Shown piece by piece: positions 1 through 10,385 of a stretch of DNA of 64,000 nt. Below the pieces are notes generated by a model. That model saw only the letters and a program-made list of their open reading frames with translations, did not search any database and was not told the origin of the DNA. Positions within the stretch are counted from its first letter, which is position 1, and each line of letters begins with the position of its first letter. Source of the DNA: Rotaria sp. Silwood1. Its lineage: Eukaryota; Rotifera; Eurotatoria; Philodinida; Philodinidae. The translations under genes and the position numbers were made by a program. The stretch is taken from the NCBI GenBank assembly GCA_905250075.1, contig CAJNOP010000026.1, forward strand, positions 1,673,098-1,737,097, in the 5' to 3' direction.

Positions 1-307
1 ATTCTCTTTACGTATCTAATGAGCCATAGAAAACGTAAAAAGAAAAAACGCAAAAAACGAAACTACTCTGCCAATAAGGGAAAAAAAGTCTATTTAACGT
101 CAATTTGAAAAATTGATTTGTTTGCTTGTCATAAAATGTGTTGATAAAGGAGATTTCTTTCTTTTTCTTTTTTTTACCAACGAATAACACTCTATTAACA
201 ACACTCATTCAGGTGCAAGTCAAGTTTCCTATTTTATGACAACAGTGGCAGACAATAAAGAATACGAGGAATGATTAAGAATTTTCTTTCTTTTTTTTTG
301 TCTTTAG
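1..307. other. Probable T-box intron
   Basis: This AT-rich stretch ends in a polypyrimidine tract and AG directly before the T-box exon at 308. I see no convincing exon in it, so it is most simply the 3' part of an intron of the T-box gene. Confidence 0.6.
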
Positions 308-2200
308 ACAATACTCAATTCAATGCATAAATATCAACCAAGATTACATATTGTTAAAACGAATGATTTAATTAAAATTCCATGGTCACCAATAAAAACC
401 TTTATATTTAAAGAAACACAATTTATTGCTGTTACAGCTTATCAGAATGAAAAAGTAATCAAAATTTGCTCGTTTTCTTTCTCTTCCGTTTATTTTTTTA
501 TTAATGTAATAATATGTTTGATAGATTACCCAATTGAAAATAGACAATAACCCGTTTGCTAAAGGTTTTCGAGACAATGGAGCGGCAAGCAAGCGAGATA
601 AAAGGTATATATGCGTATTTCGATTTTTTTTCTTTTTTTTTCATTGAATAATGTACATACGAAACGATGGTTGGCTAAGATTGATCAACTTCGATTAGTA
701 TCCGTGTAAAAGCGATACATCACAGATGTACTTATGTAATAGTGTGCATATATGTATGTAAATAGATACAGATGAATACAAAGAGAAAAAAAACCGAATA
801 CCGGTAGTCTCTCTATTCATTTATATTATCTTTTGAAATGAGAAAAAAAACGAAAGAAAAAACGAAAGATTCAAGTGGAGTTCATCATTCTTCTTTTGAT
901 GATCTATCACTTTTTCTTTTCTCGAGGCACTCTCATCTCACTTACATTACTCTATCATATATACACATATATATCTGGATAAATAAAGTAGCTTCCTTCA
1001 TTTGTCGTTTATCATCATTTGATATAAAAAGACTAAAATGTATATATATATATATGTATTTTGTTGTGATTTGAACGTGTGCGTGCGAATGTCTGATGTG
1101 TCACGTTCAATTTGCGATCTCACTCTCTCTCATATTCTGATTGATCTGTCGTCCATTTTACTGTATATATATAAATACATTTATCTAGTGACAAAAACCT
1201 GACTGTGATCACTTATTTTCAATGTGTGATAATGGATGCAAATGGATAGAAAGAAATAAGAGGCATATACAACCTTCTTTCTTTTTCTTGTCTTCTTGTT
1301 TTATCATAAGACCAGATGGCTTTAATGAACACGAAAGAGATTTTTATTTGAATAGACATATTGGTTTTAAACCTCATTTGATTCTGTTAACTAAGATTTT
1401 CGCGTTAGTTTTATTTTTTAATATTAACTGTTATCTCTTTTGGCCCAAGAGTACATATTAACATGAGACGAATGAGCTTTTTTTCTTTATTTATCTTAAT
1501 GTTTTATCTTAAAGCTTTTCTTTTTTTTTTTTTTGACTATAATTATACTTGAATCTTGTCAAGCAATAGAGTTATTAAATTTAGACGTCTCAATTTTGAT
1601 CTATCGACGAATACAAACTCAACATCAAGAATTTTATTTGAAAAACCACAAATTCCTTTAATACCTACATATCATTCAATTGAAAATTCTTCTGAAAAAA
1701 ATGATTATATTGATATTGAATCACATAATCATTATGAGAATGATTCTATTAATATAAAACGTACACCAAGTTTATCATCAACAACATCAATTAGTACATG
1801 TTCACCAACAACGAATCATCATCGTTCAATACCTATCATATCACCAATATATTCTCATGATCATCAATCAATGAAAAGATCTCGTTCACCATCAACAACA
1901 GATGAAGATACAAATAAACGAGCTTGTTTAACAAATCATACTCGTCCAATTGTAAAAAATGATTTAAGAAATATTGAATCATTAATTGAACGTGTACCTG
2001 AAAAACCAACTATTAATGAACCAATACCAACACCAACAACAATTGATCCAAATTATCTTTATTTATTTTATATGGCACAATTTCATAATCATCAAAAATC
2101 ACAATTATTACATCCAAATCCATTACAACGATATTTATTATATAATCAACAACATTTACAAAATTATTATCACTATCCATCAATAGCAAACACAAAATAA
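308..2200 (+). CDS. T-box transcription factor, Tbx2/3-like (3' part)
   Basis: This is the 3' part of a DNA-binding T-box factor; upstream exons lie before the window or in unrecognised sequence. Exons are 308-454, 525-604 and 1564-2200, all with GT-AG borders and matching phases. The first two encode the C-terminal half of the T-box, with diagnostic stretches [30 protein letters not shown] and [28 protein letters not shown] and [17 protein letters not shown] are closest to the Tbx2/3 subfamily as I remember it. The last exon (about 212 residues) is Ser/Thr/Asn-rich and shows no second domain, with a basic stretch (MKRSRSPS) that could be nuclear. The 959-base intron 605-1563 is long for this locus and could hide a small exon, although the phases fit without one. 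Family is certain; subfamily is an inference from memory. Confidence 0.92.
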
Positions 2201-5200
2201 CGCGTTTTGTTTTGTATATATTTCTATTTTTTATCATTATGTGTTAGTTTGATTTTGTTTATCTCTTTTTTTGTTCTGTCAGTGATTTTTTTTGTTTGTT
2301 TCAAATAAATAATAAAACTGAAAATTGATTTGGTTTTTTCTTTTTATTCTTTTTATTTAATTCGAAGATAAACTAATGAAAGATTGATTTCCAGCGAGTT
2401 ATCAGAAACCTATTTTATTAACAAAAACGAATAGTTAACAATGTCGAAAATGTATAGATATGAAGCATTTGGAATGTGATTATTGGACGATTAGTTTGCA
2501 AAATAAAAGTAAAAGAATACAGTTGACTATCAGAGATTATAAAGTATTTTGACGTACACGAGAAAGTTACTTAGTAAACCGCTACTCTATTTCTTTTGTT
2601 AAATACCGCATTATTGTATTTTCAAATTTCTTTCTTTAGAAATAAGCTAGTGTCTGAATTTTTCATAATGTAAGCAATTAGGGAAGATAATTTTCTATAA
2701 AGCAAAGATAACTGAAATAAAATACAATTAGAAACCGATAGGACACTTAAAGTCATGTAGAACAGGTAATAAAAAATTATTTACATTTCTATTATTCGGA
2801 TGGTAAAGAAACAACGAAAGATAGAAAAAAGATATGTGCAATCATGTCCTGTGACTCAGTCGGGTTTAATGCGACAGTTAATGAAATCTCAAAGTTTCAA
2901 GATATTTTTACTTTCGTCAAAGTTCTATTTATAGAAAAGCACAGAAGTGATAAAAAGGTCACCATGCATTATCGCGATGTAAAAAGCATTCATGTATGTA
3001 TTTCCAATTATGACATTTGACATCATCAATAGCAAACAGCAAGACAATAAGTGAATCCTGACTCACTTGCTTTTTTGTGAAATTCTAAATGACTTCTTTT
3101 TGTTGCTGTTTATGGAGAATACAAAATAATATACTTTTTTCATATCAAATAAAAGTTTGAGAGCCACACTGTGACTATGAAATTATCTGCTTGATGTCGA
3201 TTAGTTCTGGTCTGGGTACAATGGCGAAATGTCATACCCGTGCAGGATACTAATGTAAAGTTTCCTCTTGAAAAATTAAGTTTGTTATGTTGATGCCTAA
3301 GAATTCGATTAAATTGATAATAAGAAAAAGAAGGAAGCATCAACTTTAGTCAAATGAAACAATAGATACCAGGTAGCATTCAATTTAATTTTCTTTTAGA
3401 TGTTTTTTCTTTTTAGATATTTTTTCTTTTTAGATGTTTTTTCTTTTTAGATGTTTTTTCTTTTTAGATGTTAATCGAAACTGATTATTTAGGAAAATCT
3501 TCTGTAACACTTTTCTGCACCTGATATTGAACAAACATTAGAAATAATTCGTTTTGCTTTATTATATTGTTTATGTAATGATATATTGAAAAAAGACAAT
3601 GTTATATCCTGATACACTATCGAAAATTATCATTTATGATTAATGATTATAATATTGTTCGTATCTGAGAAAAGAAATTAAAGCTCCTTCGTGAGACAAT
3701 ATTTTAGAATAATAAATCATATCGATATATTCTATCTTTTTCGACTCCAGATCATATAGCATCTACGATAATCTTTAGAGAACATATATATGATGACATA
3801 CCTTTCTCAAGCACATTTATTTTTGGTAGACAAAACATAAATGAAGGATGGAATTCATGTCGAAGGATTCCTTATTAGTTTTTTTGTGATAAAAACTGCC
3901 TTCATTTGTATATCCGCTTTTGGTTCCTGGAGTGAATGTTTCTATAAATTAATTACAGTTGCTGATATGAATAAAGAAATAATGATTAAGATTATTTTGA
4001 TTAAATATATAGAAGAGATGGTCATGTTTTCGAGTCATTATATAATGAACTATGAAATACACTTTAATGTTTCAAGGTATTCACTTTCGTTTTTTTGAAT
4101 GCTCTGCATGAAAAAATTTGGTATAGATATGCGAATCTTAATTCATCATAAGCATGAACACTTTATTTGTATTTATAAACGACAAAGATTTAGAAATCTA
4201 TGATAAGCATTTGAAAAGTCTAGAATTCTTATGTACATAAATATTGTTTCTTTATGTTTTATAGCCGTTGTTAAATAGGAAAATAAAATATTAGAATCGT
4301 TCTTCACAGCTTTTTATTTAGTTGGTTATACATTTGATGATAACAAAGCTAAAGATATAAGTAAACTTACAACAATGGATTCAAGATCACACTAACATTG
4401 TTGTACTTTTAAGAAAAGATTTATATGCATAATAAGAAAAACAAGTAATTCGAAAAAAATGAATTGATATTCCAACTCTTCATATGAATTATCTTATCAT
4501 ACTGCAACAAAAACAAAATTAATCGTTAGTGCAGAGGGTAGAGTTGAGTGTACGAATCTTCTCTTCATTTGTACCCACCTAGCCTCTACCACCAGCCATT
4601 CCTTATTTAAATATCTCATTCTTTAGTTGAGACTAGGATCTTCTCTTTAATTTTTCATTTGTTCAGTATTCTTGATAAGCCTAAACTGATAAAAAAAAAC
4701 AGAATGAAAATCTCACAAAAGCTTACATTATGGATAGCATAAAAGCACAATGTTTTTTCAAAGGTCATTTTTCAAACATTCAATCTATGTGCAGTTCTGA
4801 TAATTAGCAACTCGTATGGAACTGCATTCAAAATGTGAAGTATTGTCATGTAGGTAATTTATTTCAGAACAAATGAGTCAATATACATACTTTGAGAATA
4901 CTTCTCGGTATTTTTTATTTTTTAAGGCATCAATTATTTGTTTATTCTTCAACGATTTCGAAAATAAGAAAGTGGATGAAACATTGAAAACAAACATGTT
5001 GCACAATAAAAATCTAATGTAACGCTTGTTCGACTACAGTTCGTTGTTATCATCGTTTTTTTTTGTTTTGAAATTCATCATCATATTATCGCCTTCTATT
5101 GCTTCCTATCTTTTTACTATAAAATAATAAACTTTAATGTTTTTTTTTATGATTGCTATACTGAAGTGAATCAATTTAAAAAGAAGAGTTATTTGTTTAT

Positions 5201-5465
5201 TGTCGGTTCGTCAAGGCCGTTGACTTTTCTCTTCAATAAAAGAACAATATATACAACTACCTAATGTGATCTTTTGTTGGATCAGAACGCATTACGATAA
5301 CTACTTCATAGTACGTGTTTTCGAATAGAAGTTATAAATTGTAAACTACAACTTACTTTCATCCTCAAGATAGTGAGATTGATTGTTTTTTACGATCAGG
5401 AGGTCGAGCAAACTTTTTTTGTTTTTGTCTTTGTTATATCTTAGTTTCGTTTAGAATAGTCAGCA
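2201..5465. other. Intergenic, no gene seen
   Basis: AT-rich sequence between the T-box stop codon and the thiaminase start. Only short, low-quality ORFs occur (for example 3841-4098, whose product resembles no family I know). An AATAAA signal lies at about 2305-2315, suitable for polyadenylation of the T-box transcript. A short tandem array sits at 3393-3471. The thiaminase promoter must lie at the right end, but I cannot point to a clear element. Confidence 0.6.
3393..3471 (+). repeat. 17-base tandem repeat, about 4-5 copies
   Basis: A T-rich unit (AGATG, then T-runs separated by a C) recurs four to five times in direct orientation with a single variant copy (AGATA). It is a simple minisatellite with no visible coding potential. 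Confidence 0.85.
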
Positions 5466-6869
5466 ATGTATTTCAGAGGGTTCGTTGCGACTTTACTAAT
5501 TTTTCTTCTGTCACAAATTAGTACATTACTGACGGAAGCTACCTTAAACATGTTGCCTACGATTCAGAATAACGGCACCAACAAAATGAGCAAGACAACA
5601 TTGAAAGTCGCTTTCTTTCCCTACATTCCTGATTCTGGTGGTGACAAATACAAAGGCCTACTTCAATTCATCACAGACGAGTTTAAGCAAATTTACTCCG
5701 ATATTACCCTTCAATTACGACCTATAAATTTCAACGATGGTATTATGGATCTGGATGTACTCACTAAATGGCTTATGAGCGATGGCAGTGGATACGATAT
5801 TGTTGAAGTTGATACTACAATTCTAGGTGATCTTGTTAATGCTGGCCTTATCGCTCCACAATTTATTACTTCAACTAGCCAGGCTGATTGGCATTCCGTT
5901 GCCGCCACTTCGGTACAGATCAATCAAGCAGTATATGGTTTTCCACATCTGATGTGCTCATTTTTCCTTTTCACCCGTGACGAGCAGGTAGCTGCCGCGA
6001 GCACAATTGATCAGCTCATTAAAGCTCTGAGCAGCACGCCTACAACCAAATATCGTTTGGTGGGAAATCTGGATTCGGATTGGGACCTACCGGCTCTATG
6101 GGTTACTAGCTATCAAGATAGCGATAATTCTGCATCTGAAGTTATGGCGTTCGCTCTTCATGATTATACGAAGAACTCTTTTCAAAATATGCGCAAGTTT
6201 GTCGAGCTCTGTAATCGGTCTGAAGACGAGAATCATTGTCTCGATGGAACATTTACTAATAACAATGATATACCAACTATTTTATTTGCACGTCATCAGG
6301 CTGCAGCGATGTTTGGCTTTGCTGAAAGACTCTTTAGTGTTCTAAAATATGGCAACTCAAATGAGTATAACAATATCAAAGTAATTCCACTATCCATAGG
6401 TAGTGCTCGAAATCAACCTCTCTTTTTTACTGACGCATTTGTCTTTCGACGAAACATGTCTGCCGATATTTTGAATGCCTCCCGCTTATTTACTGAATTC
6501 ATGGGTACACCTCGAATGCAGGCAGCTATAGTTGGCAGTGGTGACAGTCCAGGCAGCATTCCTCGTTATCTTCTTCCAATGTCCAAGAGCGCGTACGATG
6601 AGCCACTCTTAGCCAATAATAGATTCTATCAGGAATATTTTCGAAATTTAACTGGTTTGCCATACCCTACAGTAGGCTTTCGAAATGTACGTAAACAGCT
6701 TCAAGCTGCCATTTTGGACTACGTAGGATATATCAAACGCAAGCGCAACAGCACTATGTCGCTATATAAAAGACTTGGACAAAACTTCCTTGCATCTGTA
6801 CTTGTATCACTATCAACATTCTACATATCTTCCATGTGTGAGCATTTTTCTATTTTCACAATTATATGA
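5466..6869 (+). CDS. Thiaminase I (thiamine pyridinylase) homologue, secreted, intronless
   Basis: The 467-residue protein matches bacterial thiaminase I, a periplasmic-binding-protein fold enzyme that cleaves thiamine by replacing its thiazole ring with a nucleophile. Residues 1-25 form a signal peptide. The mature start KVAFFPYIPD parallels the family's KVGIYPYVPD. YDIVEVDTTIL (110-120) and the strand around AVYGFPHLMCSFFLF follow, with Cys164 at the catalytic-cysteine position. GFAERL places Glu287 where the family has its catalytic base glutamate. PLFFTDAFVF and PRYLLPMSKSAYDE match the C-terminal lobe. The last 30 residues are hydrophobic and could be a membrane or GPI-anchoring tail. 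There is no intron in 1.4 kb and GC is visibly higher than in the flanks, unlike all neighbours. Together this suggests horizontal acquisition, now with a eukaryotic-style export signal. The frame looks intact and functional. Family identification rests on remembered bacterial sequences. Confidence 0.88.
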   Translation: MYFRGFVATLLIFLLSQISTLLTEATLNMLPTIQNNGTNKMSKTTLKVAFFPYIPDSGGDKYKGLLQFITDEFKQIYSDITLQLRPINFNDGIMDLDVLTKWLMSDGSGYDIVEVDTTILGDLVNAGLIAPQFITSTSQADWHSVAATSVQINQAVYGFPHLMCSFFLFTRDEQVAAASTIDQLIKALSSTPTTKYRLVGNLDSDWDLPALWVTSYQDSDNSASEVMAFALHDYTKNSFQNMRKFVELCNRSEDENHCLDGTFTNNNDIPTILFARHQAAAMFGFAERLFSVLKYGNSNEYNNIKVIPLSIGSARNQPLFFTDAFVFRRNMSADILNASRLFTEFMGTPRMQAAIVGSGDSPGSIPRYLLPMSKSAYDEPLLANNRFYQEYFRNLTGLPYPTVGFRNVRKQLQAAILDYVGYIKRKRNSTMSLYKRLGQNFLASVLVSLSTFYISSMCEHFSIFTII

Positions 6870-6917
6870 AATACATGAAATTTCGATGGAAGCTATATTT
6901 TCATTTTTAGAAGTACC

Positions 6918-7596
6918 AATAATCCCATGTGATGAAAACTAGGCCAAAACCATCGGTTAACCGCGGTTTTTCTCGCTTTACACTCTAAATAAAAATCGTT
7001 TTCTTGGAAACCCAGGAGAATAGGTTTCAGAGCGTTCAGAAACCCATATAGGTTTCTAGACTGATTTCGGAAACCTGAATTCTTTTCCGGGCTGATCTCG
7101 GATACCTTTAAAAAGTTTCTTGGAAGGAAAAAATGAGTTTTCGACTTTCGGAAACCTTAAATGCGTTTCATAAAGTGACAAATCCGGAAACGCTAGAAGG
7201 TTTCCAGAAAAAGTGATCCTTTTCCAAAAATCCGGAAACCCTATCATTTTTCTGGAAACCTTTTAGCGTTTCCGGATTTGTCACTATATGAAACGTTTTT
7301 AAGGTTTCCGAAAGTCGGAAACTCATTTTTTCCTTCCAAGAAACTTTTAAAGGTATCTGAGATCAGTCCGGAAACGAATTCAGGTTTCCGAAATCAGTCT
7401 GGAAACCTATTTGGGTTTCTATACGCTCGGCAACCTATTTTCCTGGATTTCCAAGAAAACGATTTTTATTTAGAGTGTACGGGCTCCCTACCGGTTAACC
7501 GGTTTTTTAATGGTGAACCGCGGTAAACCGGTGGTTTTCGCCGGTAAATCACGATTTAGCGCTAAATCTGATTCGGTTTTTATGACATGGGATAAT
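6918..7596. mobile_element. Outer inverted-repeat element (MITE) split by a second element
   Basis: Imperfect terminal inverted repeats of about 20 bases (left AATCCCATGTGATGAAAA, right its near-complement ending at about 7594) enclose GC-rich arms full of GGTTAACCG and ACCGCGGT motifs at 6953-6978 and 7484-7560. The middle is occupied by the palindromic element 6979-7479. The flanking arms read as the two sides of one older short element opened by the insertion. No coding sequence is present. Confidence 0.65.
6979..7479. mobile_element. Foldback-type MITE, near-perfect 500-base palindrome
   Basis: The element starts with TACACTCTAAATAAAAATCG and ends with its exact complement. The two arms stay complementary almost to the centre near 7225, with only scattered mismatches, so the whole element can fold into one hairpin. 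The arms are built from recurring GGAAACC/GGTTTCC blocks. The short ORFs inside are mirror images of one another and not genes. It is a non-autonomous DNA transposon of unknown superfamily, fairly young to judge from arm similarity. Confidence 0.85.
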
Positions 7597-8584
7597 AAGC
7601 CATACTTTATATGACTAGTTGTAACATCGAATCGTTTTCTCTATAGGGGATGATATTTTAGCCGACGGCAATGTCAACATTTTAGCCACGTGATTCAAAA
7701 TTGCTTACTATTAAAGAAAAACTCTCAGTACCAATCATTTAATTTGAACATTGTCATCATAGAAAATTTTTTTCAAAGGAATACAGCAAAGAGAACATCT
7801 TGAGAAGAACCGATGTGTTCAAATAAAGCTATGCAGATTCGTGATTGAACGCAACATCGTTTTTTTGACATGTGATTTACTAGAATGTGATTTCTCTTAT
7901 TCAATAAGATTTCAAAATGACGTTCATCTTATTTAAGCAGAGTTATAAGTGTTTTATTGTAGTAAAATACAATTTGCTTGACAAGATAACCAAAGTCACA
8001 AACTCTTTAGTGGACGTTACGTGATAAATATGTATGTAGAGGAGTGGGAGTGAATAGAGCCTACACCCAATTTATCGATGTTTTTATCGTTTCCAACAAT
8101 GCCCAACCACGAACAAAATTTAACACATCGATGACTTTTCAGTTGACACACTCGATCTGTCTCGTTGTCGTGAAAAGTTTCTTATCAAATTTTGTTACTC
8201 AGCCCAGTTAAAACTGAATCCATCGTGAATGAATTCATGACATGAGTTAGTCATTTCATTTTACAATTCAATGAAATAGATGCGGTACAAGATAAATCAG
8301 AATAATCGATAAATATATATGATTTGTACTCTAATTGGCAACTTCACTGCAAATATTGCATTTTTCCAAAGTTTTTCGATCAAACCTACTGTGTATTACA
8401 CGCTCTCGTCTCTTATTAGAATTGAAAGGCATTTCAAAAAAATGTATTAAACGCATTAAAATTTCAATGATTGAAAAATTGCACTGCTGTACACAGTTCG
8501 TTAGATATTAAACATTTATTGAATCGATTTGAAAAGATGATTCATATTCTCGATTTTCATATCGAACATAGCAAAGCCCAAGCT
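7597..8584. other. Intergenic, no gene seen
   Basis: AT-rich sequence between the nested element and the 3' end of the minus-strand hydrolase. I find no ORF of interest and no RNA gene. Confidence 0.5.
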
Positions 8585-10385
8585 TCAGTTTTGTGACAAG
8601 GTATTAATAATCTGTTGGATGTACTCGTTACTGAGTTTATATACTGTTGCCGTATCTTTTGATGCACAACGACCAATATTGAAGACTATTACTTGAGGAT
8701 AGACAAGCTGTGATGTTTGCTTCACAGGATCAAAGTCTATCAATTGTAAATGACGAAAGCCCAATTGACGTAATTTGCTCCATCGTTTGTATGCCTAGCG
8801 TTTTTTTGAATAATAATACAGTGAATTTCAAACTAAATAAAAAGAACTCGTAACTACCACACAGTGATGAGTATGATCTTGATCAGGAAACCAATGGACG
8901 ACTATATGAATGTTGAATTGTTTTAAAATGTGTTCAAAGTTCTAAATTGAATATGAGATATTTGTTCGAATAGGTCATTCACGATTCTCTAGTGCTTCAT
9001 TGCCACGTGTCATAGGAAGACATGCAAAATAAAATAATGACAAGTTGTCTTCACAACGTTGACGTATTACAAAAAAATCATTTTAGAAATTTCCTTCTAA
9101 TGACAAAAAGATAATGGATAACATTGGCGCAAGAAGGATTTTTACTGCTTTAACAAATCACAAAACGAGTCTATTCCTATTTCAATGCAATTTGACGATT
9201 CTTTTGTAGTATAGCGAAGTGAAAAGAGTCTAGAGAACCTTTAGATTGTGTTTTATGGTAGTGAAAGAATTCAAGTACAAAACACATATCGTTTTTCTCC
9301 ATTTTGTTGTCAATGTACCTCTTATGTACGTTGTGTAGAACATAATGGACTGCAAGATTTTATCGTTACAAAAATTCAATTAAGTCAGAGATCTTTTACT
9401 GATGTACGTAGAACTCATTAGACTAGATCGAGTGTAATTTACCCCAGCTTTTGTTTCGCCAAAGTCACCTATTACAGAATTTGTAAAGAGAAGATTGCGA
9501 TCACGAAACCATAAAGGATATCGATTGATGGTGCGTACTGTAGTAGCTGATCCACCTGTTATTTGATCAACAATTACACGGACATGAGAAGAATGTGACT
9601 AACATACCGCAGGTAGCAATTACATTGACGGGCTTATCAATGTGAAAACTTGAAAGAATAGCAACGACAATCTCCGGTGCATGCCGTTTCCAGCTCGCTT
9701 GATTTAAATCACGGCCACTCGATCGACCGAAACCCGGTAAATCAACAAGAATCACTGAATATAGATCTTGATGACACAGTGGTTCGATCATTTTTGTCCA
9801 GCTACAATAGATTATGTTGCTTTTAGTGCAAGAAAAACTGAGGGAACTTTACGTTGTCCAACTTTCAGTTTCATCAAAGCCATGAAGAATCAGAACAAAC
9901 TTACGATTATCACTATTCAAAATCATCTATAAGCCAGATGTCTCAACAGAAGTGCTCGACACAAACCTGAGAGCATAGTTGCCATTGATTTGATATGAGT
10001 CGTCATCAATTTTGATCGAAATCATTGTACTACGCACATTTGTGAGCAGCCATTCTCGTTCGACGTCCTCTTCAAAAATGATTCGAGAATTAAATAATTC
10101 TGTGGCTTGTGGAGAGAGTGTTTCTCGATCGTACCGTTCACATGTGACATTTTTTACTTAAAAATCAAAAAAAGAACGAACTATTCAAAGCCGTTCCAAT
10201 GATACTAGGAATAACTCCCTTTAAATGACAGACTCACATTGTGTTCGAGGTGATATATTGCATGGATCGGAGTAAGCAAAGTTTTGCAGCTCTAATTGTA
10301 TTTGCGGAGAACTTCGTAATGAAGAAAAACTGTGCATTTGCTGCTTTGTCGCTTCTTCAGTAGTCGTCCGCTTTGTTCCAATCAT
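8585..10385 (-). CDS. Alpha/beta hydrolase-fold protein with Cys at the nucleophile elbow
   Basis: A multi-exon gene read right to left. The start is ATG at 10385 (MIGTKRTTTEE); exon 1 ends at 10238 and exon 2 starts at 10156. Later exons give FVLILHGFDETESWT (beta-strand and oxyanion HGF), then VILVDLPGFGRSSGRD, the usual DxPGxGxS turn. VNVIATCGGSA follows where alpha/beta hydrolases carry GxSxGG; here the nucleophile position is Cys, as in dienelactone-hydrolase-type members. C-terminal exons contain VVHWFPDQDHTHHC (candidate catalytic Asp/His region) and end at LSQN with the stop at 8585-8587. Phases agree across the junctions I traced, including a 54-base intron near 9920-9972, so the gene looks whole. 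Substrate is unknown. Exon borders between 8850 and 9420 are the least certain. Confidence 0.72.

Noticed and set aside
7056-7526. Mirror-image ORFs of 63 and 82 aa
   Set aside because: They are the two arms of the palindromic MITE read in opposite directions.
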